DNA from: Eledone cirrhosa
Lineage: Eukaryota > Mollusca > Cephalopoda > Octopoda > Eledonidae
Direction: 5' to 3'
Length of the DNA stretch: 64,000 nt
Assembly (NCBI GenBank): GCA_964016885.1
Contig: OZ024743.1
Coordinates: forward strand, 177,733,427 to 177,797,426
Position numbers and translations under genes: made by a program. Under the pieces are notes generated by a model. The model was given only the letters and a program-made list of their open reading frames with translations, was not told the DNA's origin and did not search any database. Positions 44,590 to 55,596 of the stretch are shown here, in pieces (the stretch's first letter is position 1; each line of letters starts with the position of its first letter).

Positions 44590-45720
44590 TCAAATATTCT
44601 GTAAGGCGAAGGAATTAGCCCTTCGACGTTGACAGTTAATAGTTACCTCCATTTTATCGTTAATCGGTAGAGGTCGTGATAGAGTTATGTAATATGCTTC
44701 GGTAAGACAGAGGTCACAAGATTTTCTTCGTCCATTGAACGGTTGGGCCCTAGCAAGATATCCCATGTTAGTGAGTGTTCAATGTTGGTTAATTTAAGGT
44801 TTTTAATGAGCCTAGCTAGAGATGTCGAACATCTGTTGTCTCGGAAGGAAAAAGAGTGCGCGTTATTGCGTACCTTAAAAGGGTTAGAGGTTGACCCGAT
44901 ATACGACCTGGTATGCGAAGCAGTTTTAACCGTGCACCTATAGACTATATTGGGTGTCAGGCAATCTCCATTTAGTGGGCATGCATTAGGGTAACGGCAG
45001 TTGCAGTTACTTCTGCGGTTAGTGAGAGTAGGGTTGTTTAACCTAAGCGGTTGGCCAGTGCTAGAAGAATTAGATGGGGGAGGTGTGCTACTAGAGTAAG
45101 TATTGGTGTAGTGGCGTGGTGTATTTGATGGGGTGGTGGCACCGCGGTGTGGGAGTTATACTGTCTTCGTTTATGATGGTTACTGAATGCGATGTGGCTA
45201 GCTAGGTTAGGTGTTGTGGAGAATGAGATTTTAATGTTATTTTTATTAAAGAGTTTGTAATATCTATGGTTAGGGGGGGGGGTGTTCAGCTAGGATAGAG
45301 AAGAAGTGTTTAGGGATATTAGTGGCTAGATGAGATGAGAATGGGGGGGTTAAGCCAGGTGATATTTCTAGGCCTATTCCTTCTAGGGGTTCTAGTTGAG
45401 TTAGTAGGGGCCTTCATAGGGTTATTATTACCTGGGCATTTGTTATTAGTCATCCCATTGCTCATTCATATTCTAGGGTTGATTTTTAGTTTGCTACTTG
45501 GAGTGGGAGGCAGGCCACTGCCACTATTAAGATTCCCTGTATAAGTGCTGTTTCTGCTAAAATTCCGGCGAATCTGGTTATATGCTAAGGTATTTCTAGT
45601 TCTCGTGTTAAGTTTATTATGGTTGTGGTGAATTGCTGTGTTATGGCATTTAGGTATGTAGTAAATGGACTGTTCATAACGAGATTCAGAAAGAGCCTTA
45701 TTATAATATGCTGCGTGGTT
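44590..45720 (-). pseudogene. Penelope-like element C-terminal half with GIY-YIG endonuclease
   Basis: Minus-strand translation can be aligned to the copy at 28.0-28.9 kb: TPRRNRPRNITWLNPP (about 45400), ILAEHPPP...YRYYKLFNKNNIKI then SFSTTPNLASHIA (about 45200-45290), then RSNCNCRYPNACPLNGDC, NIVYRC and RSYIGSTSNPFKVR (44860-45020), and after a frameshift near 44730 SCDLCLTEAYYITL. RT is missing. Same YRDD-type PLE family as 26.7 and 11.9 kb by its linker and YIG context. Confidence 0.8.
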
Positions 45721-45722
45721 TA

Positions 45723-45981
45723 TATATTCCTTTTGAAGTTCCGATGAGCTGCTCTATCTTTACCTATGTTAATTATTTTCAACTGAACCAGATCAATAAT
45801 GATATATAATCATTTGATCCAGAAATATTATATGGAGTAGCGAAACTATTGTAAACGGACATTATTATTATTAATATTATTATTATTATTCTCTACATTC
45901 CTTACATCAAACTAAAATATGTTGACAATCTTTTAATAATGTCTTCCTTGTGAAATTTGTGGTCTTGCTTTGCTTAACTAA

Positions 45982-45987
<6 letters not shown>
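45723..45987 (-). repeat. PLE right inverted terminal repeat
   Basis: Mirror of 43951-44214; ends where the next (TA)n tract starts. Confidence 0.9.

Positions 45988-46053
<66 letters not shown>
45985..46053. repeat. (TA)n microsatellite
   Basis: About 68 bases between the PLE terminal repeat and the next hairpin. Confidence 0.97.
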
Positions 46054-46054
<1 letters not shown>

Positions 46055-46462
46055 CATTAATAAAGATGCTTATTTTATCCATTGTAATTATTTCAACGGT
46101 TCTCCCATGCAATCAAGATGTAATTCATGCATTTATGTTGTTATGAGAACGGTATCCTCAGAGGAAAGTCGATTATGTGATATGCTGCCGGCAGGAAAAA
46201 AAGCACACGTCCCTCTGCTCGTGCGTCCAGCAGACATATGAGTTCCTGAAAGGGTCTCCCAGCCGTCGTGTTTACTGGAGTAAAGTGCACTTTATTCCAG
46301 TAAACACGACGGCAGTACATCACAAAATCGAATTTCATCCGAGGATACCGTTCTCATAACAGCAACAAACGCATGAATTACATCTTGATTGCATGGGAGA
46401 ACTGTTGAAATAATTATAATGAATAAACGATTGATATAACATCAGCATCTTTATTAATGTTG
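46054..46462. repeat. Palindromic element, about 110-130 bp outer arms and inner hairpin
   Basis: ACATTAATAAAGATGCT...ACGGTATCCTC (46054-46156) is inverted at 46342-46462. An inner hairpin CGTCGTGTTTACTGGA...TCCAGTAAACACGACG spans 46264-46312. The middle 46157-46262 is not palindromic. (TA)n on the left. Confidence 0.8.
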
Positions 46463-46464
46463 CT

Positions 46465-46690
46465 CACAGAAAAACCACCTTTCAAGTGGTTTTCTGCTAG
46501 CATGTGTAGTGTGTATATTGATATTATACGCAAGTATATATACATGCAGATATGATACATGAAATAAAATCGTAATTGACAATATAAACAGAAATTGAAC
46601 GAAGACGTTGTTACACTGTCTTATGTAATCAGTAACGTAATCCATGATACATTAAAAAAAGACGATATTATATATAAACTGCATTAGGAG
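46465..46690 (+). repeat. Dispersed element with AGCAGAAAACCAC-type terminal hairpin
   Basis: A hairpin CAGAAAAACCACC/GGTGGTTTTCTG (46465-46498) followed by a body that is repeated at 53443-53700. Starts of this type (CTAGCAG...CTGCTAG) recall Helitron termini read in reverse. Confidence 0.7.
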
Positions 46691-46910
46691 AAAATTAGTG
46701 ACAGAAAATTAGTATTTTTATTTAAGTGATCGCCACCGGAAGTGTTGACATCACACACTCTCTCTTTCTCTATATATGGTAGTTGAAGTGGTGGTGATGG
46801 CAACGATATACTTTGAAAAGAAGTCAATTTTAAATTATTTATTTTTACGAATTTAATTTTGTTTACGAAATTTAGTAGATAAATTATGTATTTATTCATG
46901 ACTTATTCAA

Positions 46911-47100
46911 GGTGGATTGGCAGTATCGGTAGAGGGTTGGAAACCATGCTTTGCAGCAAAGTGTTACAGCCCTTTATGGTCTGAGTTCATATCCTGCCGA
47001 GGTTAACTTTGCATTTCATCCTTACAGGGTCGATAAAATAAAGTACCAGTAATACACTGGGATAATTGCTGGCTTTGTGCCAAAAGTAGAAACAATTATT
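46911..47100 (+). repeat. tRNA-derived SINE, full length
   Basis: GGTGGATTGGCAGTATCGG to AGTAGAAACAATTATT; short-tail subfamily (CACTGGGATAATTGCTGGC). Confidence 0.92.
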
Positions 47101-47299
47101 TATTCAAAGTAATCCAACTTATTTTACTAACGGGATGAATAAAATAAACCGTACGCAGTCCCGTAGACCTTCCTTTATTATAGTTTAGATTATTATACTG
47201 AATCTCTATCCCAACTACAAATAACGAATGGTGAGAGCTTTCTCCTGCTTGCTCCTGTTTTTACCAAACTATATCTTCGGAACATGTATATATATATGA

Positions 47300-47505
47300 T
47301 ATGATATTGTGGAAATTAACTTACAGGAGACGCAGTAGAGGAAGACCTATTAGAACATTGATCGTTCAATTTCCAGACAATACAAACCTCAATAAAGTAC
47401 AGTTGCCAGGGACCATTGTAAATTGTGGAAATACTTTATCAGGAATATTCGACTGGCATCACGATGATGATGATGAATATCGAAATGGAAATGATGACAG
47501 ATAGA
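47300..47505 (+). pseudogene. LINE C-terminal scrap
   Basis: RRRSRGRPIRTLIVQF, NTNLNKVQLP and a GATGATGATGA tail match the C-terminal domain at 43.6 kb. Only about 60 residues remain. Confidence 0.55.
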
Positions 47506-47509
47506 GAGG

Positions 47510-48076
<567 letters not shown>

Positions 48077-48377
48077 AGAAAGTGAGAGAGTAAGAAAGGT
48101 CGAAATTTATAATGGCGTCCTGAAAAGAAATGTCAACTGACAGATAAACAATTGAGAATAATGTAAAAGGAAAAAGAAGAAATTGAGATTGAAATGAATT
48201 TCTCACAATATGAAATGTATACATACCTATTTCTAGTGAACTTTGCGTGACAACTGCAAAAGAAAAGAAAACGTTGATACTTTCGAATCATACCAAAATA
48301 TTGGTCATACAAAATTAAAAGCAAACTCAATAATTTAGATAAAACGACCGCCATACGGTAATAATAATAATGATGGT

Positions 48378-48590
48378 CTCTTATTTAGGCAGACGGCCAG
48401 CAATTTTGGAGGAGAGGAAAGTCGATTAAATCGACCCAAGTGCATTACTGGTACTTTATTTTATCGACCCTGTAAGGATGAAAGGCAAAGTTAACTTCGG
48501 CGGGATTTGAACTCGGATCATAAAGGGACGTAACTCTATGCTGCGAAGCATGGTGTCCGACCTTCTACGGATACTGCCAATCCACCGCCC
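48378..48590 (-). repeat. tRNA-derived SINE, full-length minus, long-tail subfamily
   Basis: Tail TTAGGCAGACGGCCAGC, AGTCGATTAAATCGACCC, body, and head ATACTGCCAATCCACC. Its head is followed directly by (AAT)n, into which a LINE has inserted. Confidence 0.93.
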
Positions 48591-48592
48591 AT

Positions 48593-48735
48593 GTAATAAT
48601 AATAATAATAACAACAACAACAACTACAACAACAATAACAATATCAATAACAATAATAATAAATATAATAATAATAATAAAAACAAAAACAAAAAAAAAA
48701 AAAACAAAAAAAAAAAAACAAAAACAAAAAAAGAA
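48593..48735 (+). repeat. (AAT)n/(AAC)n/(AAAAC)n tract at the LINE 5' boundary
   Basis: Imperfect A-rich microsatellite. Together with the AAT tract at 52528-52565 it brackets the LINE. Confidence 0.93.
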
Positions 48736-48739
48736 ACCC

Positions 48740-49060
48740 CCAAAACGTAAAGAAAATAAGAATGAAGAGAGAGGCAGGCGGACGGACAGAGAAGAGGGGG
48801 GAAAAAGTAAAACTTAAAAAACAAAAACTAAGTCAGACATTCGAATACTACATTACAATGAAACTTATGCTTATTCATTTTTGGGGCCCTTTCTGCCCGT
48901 GTGTTTGTTTGTTTATGTGTGTCCGTATACAGCGTGGTGATAATGCCACACAAGGGCCAAGTGGGATGGCGGATCCACAGATGGCTATGTAAACATACAT
49001 TCGCCAATCCTCGATAAGAGTGTTTAAATATCGAACATAAACAGTTCGAATAACGGTGAA
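48740..49060 (+). other. Putative LINE 5' untranslated region
   Basis: About 320 bases between the microsatellite and the ORF start. No separate frame is convincing; a 76-codon plus frame (48762-48992) is not recognised. Confidence 0.45.
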
Positions 49061-52000
49061 ATGGAGACTAGAACGTCATGTGACAGACTCTCACCCAACA
49101 GGTGCCCCCTGGCTCAGCAGCAGGAACCTGACTGTCAACGAAATACTGCTGATGTTGGAGGAAGAAGAAGAAGGAAAGGGGCCAGAACCAACTGGACGAA
49201 AGAATTGAATAGAACTGTTATGCAATGCTACCTGAAAAGTAACCCCAAGGAGAGGGGCTACAGGAGACGGATGCATAACATCTGGAACGAGATCGGTTTA
49301 TTTAAATTAGATGAACAAAAATTGGCCGGGCAGGCTCGGGTAATAAGAACTAATGGGTGGATAAGCGAGCTGGAACTGGAGGAACTGAGCAGAGAGAATG
49401 GCTTGGAGATGGCGGGTGTAGTATGCCAGACAAGCGAGCCGGCGGGAAATGAAGGTGAGGAGGTCCTGAGAGCGGAGGAACCACCCGAAGCAGACAATGA
49501 TCTGAATACTGAGATAAATAATACCTGGAACAGAGATACGGCCACTGAGGAGATGAATGCTGACGGGCTAGGACAAGATTCGGTTGACATCCTAAATTTA
49601 GTGGTAGATGAGTTGAACAATGATAGTGGGAGACCTATGAACCTAAGATTTGTAGACAGGAAAAAGTTAAAAGAAACAACAGCTAAGGTAAACAAAGTCA
49701 TCCCATACCTTGAGGCGAGGAGTCTTCACCAGTGCAACAATATCCTCAAAGCAACAGCAAATACGGTGAGGAAACTACTTGGTATAAAAGCGAGAGGAAA
49801 CAACAGACAAGAAAGAGCAGAGCCGTGGTGGAAGAAGCGACTGAGTGGGCAAATCGGGGAAATGAGAAATGACATAGGAAAGCTTGAGTCACTACTGAAT
49901 GGGACACTAAAAAACATAGGCACTAAAAATAGACTGGAAATAAAATACAAAACTAGGAGTAAAAAGCTAAATATTATCATAGAGGAATTGAAGCAACGCA
50001 TTGTAGCAAAGAGTGCCAAAATCAGGCGATACGAGAACAGAGTCAGTCAGTATAAACAGAACCGCATGTTCGACAACAACCAGAAGATGCTGTTTGGACA
50101 GCTTGAGGGGAAAGAAAGAGGCACCGACTTGATCCCTGGGGCGGAACAAGCTAAAACATTCTGGAGAGGAATATGGGAGCAGGATGTTAGACACAATGCC
50201 CAGGCAGGGTGGATTGAGACAGTACAGAGGGAGATCGGTGAGCAGGCACAGCAACAGACTGATTTGAGTATCACAGTTGAAACTCTTAAGGGGCAAGCCA
50301 AAAAACTAACCAACTGGAAATCACCAGGCCCAGATGGTGTGCAGGGGTATTGGATTAAACATTTAACATCCCTCCACCCGAAGCTGACGGCCATGTTCAA
50401 TGACTGCTTGGTGTCGGGTGAGGTGCCAGAGTGGTTGACAAAAGGTACCACAGTTCTGATAATGAAAGACCGAATCAAGGGTAATGATGTTACCAACTAT
50501 AGACCTATCACATGTCTGCCCGTAATGTGGAAACTGTTGACGAGCATTGTGTCTGAGGAAATCTACCATCACCTCCACACAAACAACTTGTTGCCGGACG
50601 AACAGAAAGGATGCCGAAAGAAGTCACGTGGTACAAAGGACCAGTTGCTTATTGATAAGATGGTAATGGGGAATTGCAGGAGGAGACACACTGATCTTGC
50701 CATGGGATGGATAGACTACAGAAAGGCATTTGACATGGTGCCTCATTCCTGGATCACCAAAAGCCTGGAGATCTTCAGGGTGGCAGATAACATCAGAGAG
50801 TTGCTGGGCAGGAGTATGGGGTCCTGGGAGACAGAGTTGACATCAACTGGAGTATCCTTGGGAAGCGTGAAGATCAAGAGAGGTATCTTCCAGGGAGATA
50901 GCCTGTCCCCTCTGTTGTTTGTCCTTGCCCTGATGCCCTTGACCATTATGCTGCGAAAAGTGAGAGCAGGATACAAGTTGGGAAGGGGAGAGCTTACCAT
51001 CAATCACCTCCTCTTCATGGACGATCTTAAGCTCTTCGGGAAAAGTGAGAAGGAGTTGGATGTGCTTGTTGACACTGTCCGTATTTTCAGCAGTGATATA
51101 TGTATGCAGTTTGGTATTGGTAAATGTGGAGTCATTGTGATGAGGAGGGGTAGGTTGAGCAGAAGTAACGGGATCCAGATACCAACAGGTGAGATGATAA
51201 AGGAAATTGACTCTGAGGAAGGATACAAGTATTTGGGCGTTCTGGAGGCTGATGGCATAAAGAACAAAAAAATGAAGGAATTGTTAAGAACTGAATACAT
51301 TCGGAGAGTAAGGAGCGTATTGAAGTCACATCTGAACAGCAGAAATGCCATAAGCGCAGTAAATTCCCGAGCTGTGTCTATTATTAGGTACAGTGCGGGA
51401 ATTCTGAGATGGAATGTTGCTGAACAAAAAGAAATGGATAGGAAGACTAGGAAGCTATTGACTATCTACAACATGTTCCACAAGAGGAGTGATGTCGATA
51501 GACTCTACCTAAGGAGATCTGAGGGTGGAAGAGGTCTTATCAGCATAGAGGACTGTGTTCAGATGGAGAAAAACAACCTATACAAATACGTGACCTATAG
51601 TAAGGAGCCAATGCTCAGAGCTGTACTGAAGGAGGGGAGAGTAGGCCAGGGGATACCCAAGGAGGAAATAACATCAAGGAGGAAGAGCAGCCTTAAGGGA
51701 AAATCCCTTCATAGTACCTTCTTTGAGAAAACTGAATTTAGAGATCCACAGACATGGAACTGGTTGAGAAGAGGAGACCTCAAAAAGGCTACAGAAGGAA
51801 TGCTAATGGCTGCGCAGGAGCAGGCCCTCAAAACGAAGTGGTTGAAGCACCATATCTACAAGGAGGAGGCTAGCCCACTGTGCAGGATCTGTGGAGAGAG
51901 AGAGGAGACTGTGGCTCACATTGTGTCCGAGTGTAAACACCTAGCCCAGACCCACTATAAGGGCTGGAGACACGATGTGATGGGCAGGGTGATCCACTGG

Positions 52001-52453
52001 CACCTGTGCAAAGTAAACAATCTACCACATTCTGAGAAATGGTATGAGCATAGGCCAGAGGCGGTGATGGAGAACAGTCAGGTGAAGGTGCTGTGGGATT
52101 TTAGGATACAGACGGACAAAAAACTGGAACACAATAGACCTGACCTGGTGGTTGTGGACAAAGAAAAAAGATCGTGCCTGATTGTGGATGTGGCCTGCCC
52201 GTTCGACACGAGAGTGCAAGAGAAGGAGAGGGAGAAAATTAACCGATACCAGGACCTAAAGTGGGAGGTGAAAAGGATTTGGAACTGCCATGAAGTCAAA
52301 GTGATCCCGATTGTCATAGGCGCACTGGGGACTATCTCCAAAGGTTTCCAGGGATGGTTAAAGAAAATCGGCCCCTTCACGCTTTTTGGAACGCTTCAAA
52401 AGGCATGCTTGCTTGGAACGGCAAGAACCCTCCGATACGTCCTGAATATCTGA
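49061..52453 (+). CDS. Non-LTR retrotransposon polyprotein: reverse transcriptase with restriction-like endonuclease
   Basis: A single uninterrupted 1130-codon ORF, the only apparently intact long gene here. By its domains it should copy element RNA at a nick made by its own endonuclease (target-primed reverse transcription). Residues 1-40 are Arg-rich (GGRRRRKGARTNWTKELNR). A Lys/Arg-rich linker of predicted helices spans 250-340. Reverse transcriptase: SPGPDG (421-426), YRPITCLP (480-487), motif A WIDYRKAFD with D552, motif B QGDSLSP (611-617), and motif C FMDD (652-655; FADD is commoner). CCHC knuckle CRIC...H...C at 941-958. Restriction-like endonuclease: RPD (1026-1028), D1043 and following Lys. 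C-terminal domain order and absence of an N-terminal AP endonuclease place it in the R2/R4/NeSL-type group. Exact clade is uncertain. Start M1 is the first ATG after in-frame stops. Confidence 0.9.
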   Translation: METRTSCDRLSPNRCPLAQQQEPDCQRNTADVGGRRRRKGARTNWTKELNRTVMQCYLKSNPKERGYRRRMHNIWNEIGLFKLDEQKLAGQARVIRTNGWISELELEELSRENGLEMAGVVCQTSEPAGNEGEEVLRAEEPPEADNDLNTEINNTWNRDTATEEMNADGLGQDSVDILNLVVDELNNDSGRPMNLRFVDRKKLKETTAKVNKVIPYLEARSLHQCNNILKATANTVRKLLGIKARGNNRQERAEPWWKKRLSGQIGEMRNDIGKLESLLNGTLKNIGTKNRLEIKYKTRSKKLNIIIEELKQRIVAKSAKIRRYENRVSQYKQNRMFDNNQKMLFGQLEGKERGTDLIPGAEQAKTFWRGIWEQDVRHNAQAGWIETVQREIGEQAQQQTDLSITVETLKGQAKKLTNWKSPGPDGVQGYWIKHLTSLHPKLTAMFNDCLVSGEVPEWLTKGTTVLIMKDRIKGNDVTNYRPITCLPVMWKLLTSIVSEEIYHHLHTNNLLPDEQKGCRKKSRGTKDQLLIDKMVMGNCRRRHTDLAMGWIDYRKAFDMVPHSWITKSLEIFRVADNIRELLGRSMGSWETELTSTGVSLGSVKIKRGIFQGDSLSPLLFVLALMPLTIMLRKVRAGYKLGRGELTINHLLFMDDLKLFGKSEKELDVLVDTVRIFSSDICMQFGIGKCGVIVMRRGRLSRSNGIQIPTGEMIKEIDSEEGYKYLGVLEADGIKNKKMKELLRTEYIRRVRSVLKSHLNSRNAISAVNSRAVSIIRYSAGILRWNVAEQKEMDRKTRKLLTIYNMFHKRSDVDRLYLRRSEGGRGLISIEDCVQMEKNNLYKYVTYSKEPMLRAVLKEGRVGQGIPKEEITSRRKSSLKGKSLHSTFFEKTEFRDPQTWNWLRRGDLKKATEGMLMAAQEQALKTKWLKHHIYKEEASPLCRICGEREETVAHIVSECKHLAQTHYKGWRHDVMGRVIHWHLCKVNNLPHSEKWYEHRPEAVMENSQVKVLWDFRIQTDKKLEHNRPDLVVVDKEKRSCLIVDVACPFDTRVQEKEREKINRYQDLKWEVKRIWNCHEVKVIPIVIGALGTISKGFQGWLKKIGPFTLFGTLQKACLLGTARTLRYVLNI

Positions 52454-52530
52454 GGCTGCAGGTAGTGGCTTGATATTCAATCCAACGGACTTTCCAGTTA
52501 ACCAACATCAATGACTGAGATTCAAGGAAT
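52454..52530 (+). other. LINE 3' untranslated region
   Basis: About 75 bases from the stop to the microsatellite; no poly(A) signal seen. The element ends in (AACAAT)n/(AAT)n instead of poly(A). Confidence 0.6.
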
Positions 52531-52566
52531 AACAATAACAATAATAATAGTAATAATAATAATAAG
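52528..52566 (+). repeat. (AAT)n tract at the LINE 3' boundary
   Basis: AACAATAACAATAATAATAG... matching the tract on the 5' side. Confidence 0.92.
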
Positions 52567-52569
52567 AAT

Positions 52570-53025
52570 CTTTTCAATGTGATAGAAGGATTGAGGCAAG
52601 AAAGCCAGACATTTAAGTTGTGAACAAATTATCGATATATCTGTCCCAGGAGACAGTAGTGTGAAGGATAAAGAACATGGAAAGATGTAGAAGTATGAGT
52701 CACTGATGGAGAAAGTTGGGATGTTGTGGGGGATGAGGAAATGTTTACTTGATTCCGGTGGTGATCGGAGCAGTGCGATGTAAATCGGAAAGTTTTGAGG
52801 ATTGTGTAAATAGAATCGGAATTGACTCAATGATACAGGACATGCAGATGACTACACTTCTTCGTACAGCAATACTTTTAATGAAAGTCTTGTCTATGTA
52901 AGGCACCGGGTAGAAATCAGTGAAAGGCCTTTGTCAACTTGTGGTTGATTGCTCCCTAACTGAAACAACCAGGTCATTTAACATCTAAGTGTTTCAGATT
53001 TACAAAAATGAACCATAATAACAAT
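52570..53025. other. No gene recognised
   Basis: Unassigned; a minus frame of 102 codons (52522-52830) is not recognised. Confidence 0.45.
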
Positions 53026-53030
53026 AAAGA

Positions 53031-53132
53031 CGGTAGATTGGCAGTATCGGCGGTACCGGATCGATAAAATAAAGTACCAGTAATGCACTGGCTAATTGCT
53101 GGCCTTGTGCCAAAAGAAGAAACAATTATTAT
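53031..53132 (+). repeat. tRNA-derived SINE with a large internal deletion
   Basis: GACGGTAGATTGGCAGTATC is joined directly (through GGTACCGG) to ATCGATAAAATAAAGTACC and the tail. The B-box and flanking body (about 95 bases) are gone. Confidence 0.85.
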
Positions 53133-53149
53133 TATTTTTTGAGAGGGAG

Positions 53150-53396
53150 GGGAGTCTATTTTGCCGATCTCGGTAAAATAGACCACTATTTTGCCAGTGA
53201 GAGCATCATACACCATGCTTTGCAGCATAAAGTTGTGGCCCTTTACGGTCTGAGTTCAAATCCCGCCGTGATTAGCCCTGCCTTTCATCCATACGGGGTC
53301 GATAAAATAATGTACCAGTAACGCACTGGGGTCAATTTAATCGACATTCCCCACCCTTAAAATTGATGGTCTTGTGCCTAAATCAGAAACAATTAT
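53150..53396 (+). repeat. tRNA-derived SINE, long-tail, with replaced 5' end
   Basis: From CACCATGCTTTGCAGCAT (53212) to the tail AATCAGAAACAATTATT it is normal. The head is replaced by an imperfect inverted segment (TATTTTGCCGATCTC / CGGTAAAATAGACC, 53157-53200). Confidence 0.82.
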
Positions 53397-53403
53397 TATT
53401 ATT

Positions 53404-53700
53404 ACTAGCAGAAAAACCACTCTTAGGGTGGTTTTCTGCTAGCATGTGTAATGTGTATATTGATATTATACGCAAGTATATATACATGTAGATATGATAC
53501 GTGTGTAATGTGTATATTGATATTATACGCAAGTATATATACATGTAGATATGATACATCAAATAAAATCGTAATTGACAATATACACAGAAATCGAACG
53601 AAATTGCGTTACACTGTCTTATGTAATCAGTAACGTAATCCATGATACATTAAAAAAAGACGATATTATATATGATCTACATTAGGGGAAAATTAGTGAC
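53404..53700 (+). repeat. Dispersed element with AGCAGAAAACCAC hairpin, internally duplicated
   Basis: Hairpin 53405-53442, then a body matching 46502-46690. A 55-bp piece (GTGTAATGTGTATATTGATA...) is tandemly duplicated (53444-53553), which the 46-kb copy lacks. Confidence 0.75.
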
Positions 53701-53863
53701 GGAAATATATGAATGTTTATTTAAGCGATTGCTAACCGGAAGTGTTGACATTTGAAAGTTTTAAAGAAGTGAATCTTAAAAAATAAGCAACAAAATTATT
53801 TCTATTTAATCAAGAATAACGAAATTTAGTAGATGAATTATGTAATATTCATTCATTATTTAT

Positions 53864-54046
53864 TGATTGGCAGTATCGGTAGAGGGTCGGACGCCATGCT
53901 TTCCAGCGTAGTTACGTCCCTTTACGATCTTAGTTCAAATCCCGCCGAGGTTGACTTTGCCTTTCATCCTTACGGGGTCGATAAAATAAAGTACCAGTAA
54001 TGCACTGGCTAATTGCTGGCCTTGTGTCTAAAGTAGAAACAATTAT
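53864..54046 (+). repeat. tRNA-derived SINE, short-tail
   Basis: ATTGATTGGCAGTATCGGT to AAGTAGAAACAATTATT. The head shares TTTCCAGC with the copy at 1294, suggesting one source. Confidence 0.92.
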
Positions 54047-54135
54047 TTATTGAAAGTAATCTAACTTATTTTGAAACAGGATAAAATAATATAGTCTGGA
54101 CGCAGTCCCGCACTCCTTACTTTATTGTAGTTTAG

Positions 54136-54175
54136 ACTAGCAGAATGGCCGGGCGTTGCTGGGGATTTGCTCTAG
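54136..54175 (-). mobile_element. Helitron 3' terminus, minus orientation
   Basis: On the minus strand AGCAACGCCCGGCCATTCTG runs to CTAGTC. This fits a Helitron 3' end (AGCAACGCC hairpin then CTAG) like that at 59316-59341. The following plus sequence (TTATATATTTGATATATATT) recurs at 24578. Confidence 0.55.
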
Positions 54176-54473
54176 GGTTCTTATATATTTGATATATATT
54201 TATCCTTATCGAGCCTCGTGAAATAAATACGTTTGTTTATATTTTGTTATTGTGTATGCAAAAATATCTGTACACGAATATATATAATTATATATACACA
54301 TAACAGTACAGAGAAGTGCGGAATATCTCGGCCTCGGGATGGTGTCTACATTTTGTGCTTATAAAATAAAATCGTCGTAGATTAGCAGGGTTTTTTCCGT
54401 GCGAAATAAATAATTTTGTTTATATTTTGCTATTGTGTATACAAAATATCTGTACACGAATATATAATTATGT

Positions 54474-54489
<16 letters not shown>

Positions 54490-54504
<15 letters not shown>

Positions 54505-54680
54505 TATATATATAAGCGAGGATGTGTGTGTGTCTGTGGACAACTTTGGACACCTAAGGCTTTTACAAATGTAAAACCGAATTTGACCAAATTTACGTTG
54601 CATCTGTCGCTAAGATGCTCACATCACAAAATTTTTCAAATCGAACCACGTTGAGTGATAAAAAATCGATAGCAAAATTA
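54490..54680 (+). mobile_element. Helitron 5'-end fragment
   Basis: TCTATATATATATA...TAAGCGAGGATGTGTG is a TC-start, followed by an internal segment (GATGCTCACATCACAAAATT, CGTTGAGTGATAAAAAATCG). That segment is repeated at 55600-55670 inside the next Helitron. It is cut off at 54680, where the second Helitron begins. Confidence 0.65.
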
Positions 54681-54764
54681 TCTATATATATAAAAGCGAG
54701 GATGTATGTGTACAGAGTATGAAAGACTACGGCGGTCAGAATCAGTGGTAGAGGAAACACTGAG

Positions 54765-55440
54765 ATAGTGAGAGAGCGAGCCAGAAAGAGAGAGAGAAAA
54801 GATATGGTAGAGAGGGAGAGGGGGAGATATAGTACAGACGGAGAGAGATGAGATATGTTACACAGAGAGAGAGGAGATATGGTACAGGGAGAGAGAAGAT
54901 GTGGTACAGAGGGAGAGAGAGAGAGGAGATATGGTATAAAATGAGAGAGAGGAGATATGGTATAAAGTGAGAGAGAGGAGATATGGTATAAAGAGAGTGA
55001 GAGAGGGGAGATATAGTACAGAGAGACAGAGGGAGAAAGAGGAGATATGGTACAAAGAGATAGAGAGGGAGAGGTGTGAGATATGGTACAGAGAGAGAGA
55101 AAGGAGGAGTTATGATACAAAAAGAGAAAGAGCGAGAGAGTGTGAGAGAGCGCGAGAGCGAGAGAAGAGATATGGTATAAAAAGAGACAGAGAGGGAGAT
55201 GAGATAAAAAGAGAGAGAAAGAGGGAGATATGATACAAAGAGAGAAAGAAAGAGAGGAGTGATACAAAAGAGTGAGAGTGGAAAACCATCATTAATAGAG
55301 GGGGGGGGCAGAGGAAATATAAAGAGAGGGAAAAAGAGACAGAGAGAGAGAGAGAGAGGGAGAACGAGAAAGAGAGGAGAAATGACACAAACAGAGAGAG
55401 ATGGGGAAAATAAGATATAAAAAGAGAGAAAGAGAGAGAG
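54765..55440 (+). repeat. GA-rich minisatellite inside the Helitron 5' region
   Basis: Irregular units of 20-40 bp built from GAGAGAGA, GGAGATATGGTA and (C/A)AGAGAG. The long minus-strand frame (Leu/Ser/Tyr-rich) is a repeat artefact. Confidence 0.9.
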
Positions 55441-55596
55441 AGAGAAAATAACAGAAAGAAAGAGACGGAGTCAGTAAGAGTGGCGGAAAGAGGTGGAAGA
55501 GACGTTGAAGGGGAGGAGAAAAAAGTAGAGGAGTGAGGAGTGAGGAGATGAAAAAATTATGGAAGCCAGTTAGGACAAGTAATTGTGTATTGTATA

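Noticed and set aside
45335..45544. Hydrophobic 69-codon plus frame with apparent membrane segment
   Set aside because: Antisense to a PLE coding remnant on the minus strand that aligns over several motifs.
49091..52380. Several minus-strand frames of 60-150 codons inside the LINE
   Set aside because: Antisense shadows of the 1130-codon ORF with no motif of their own.
54593..55267. 224-codon Leu/Ser/Tyr-rich minus-strand frame resembling a membrane protein
   Set aside because: Low-complexity antisense of the GA-rich minisatellite in the Helitron.
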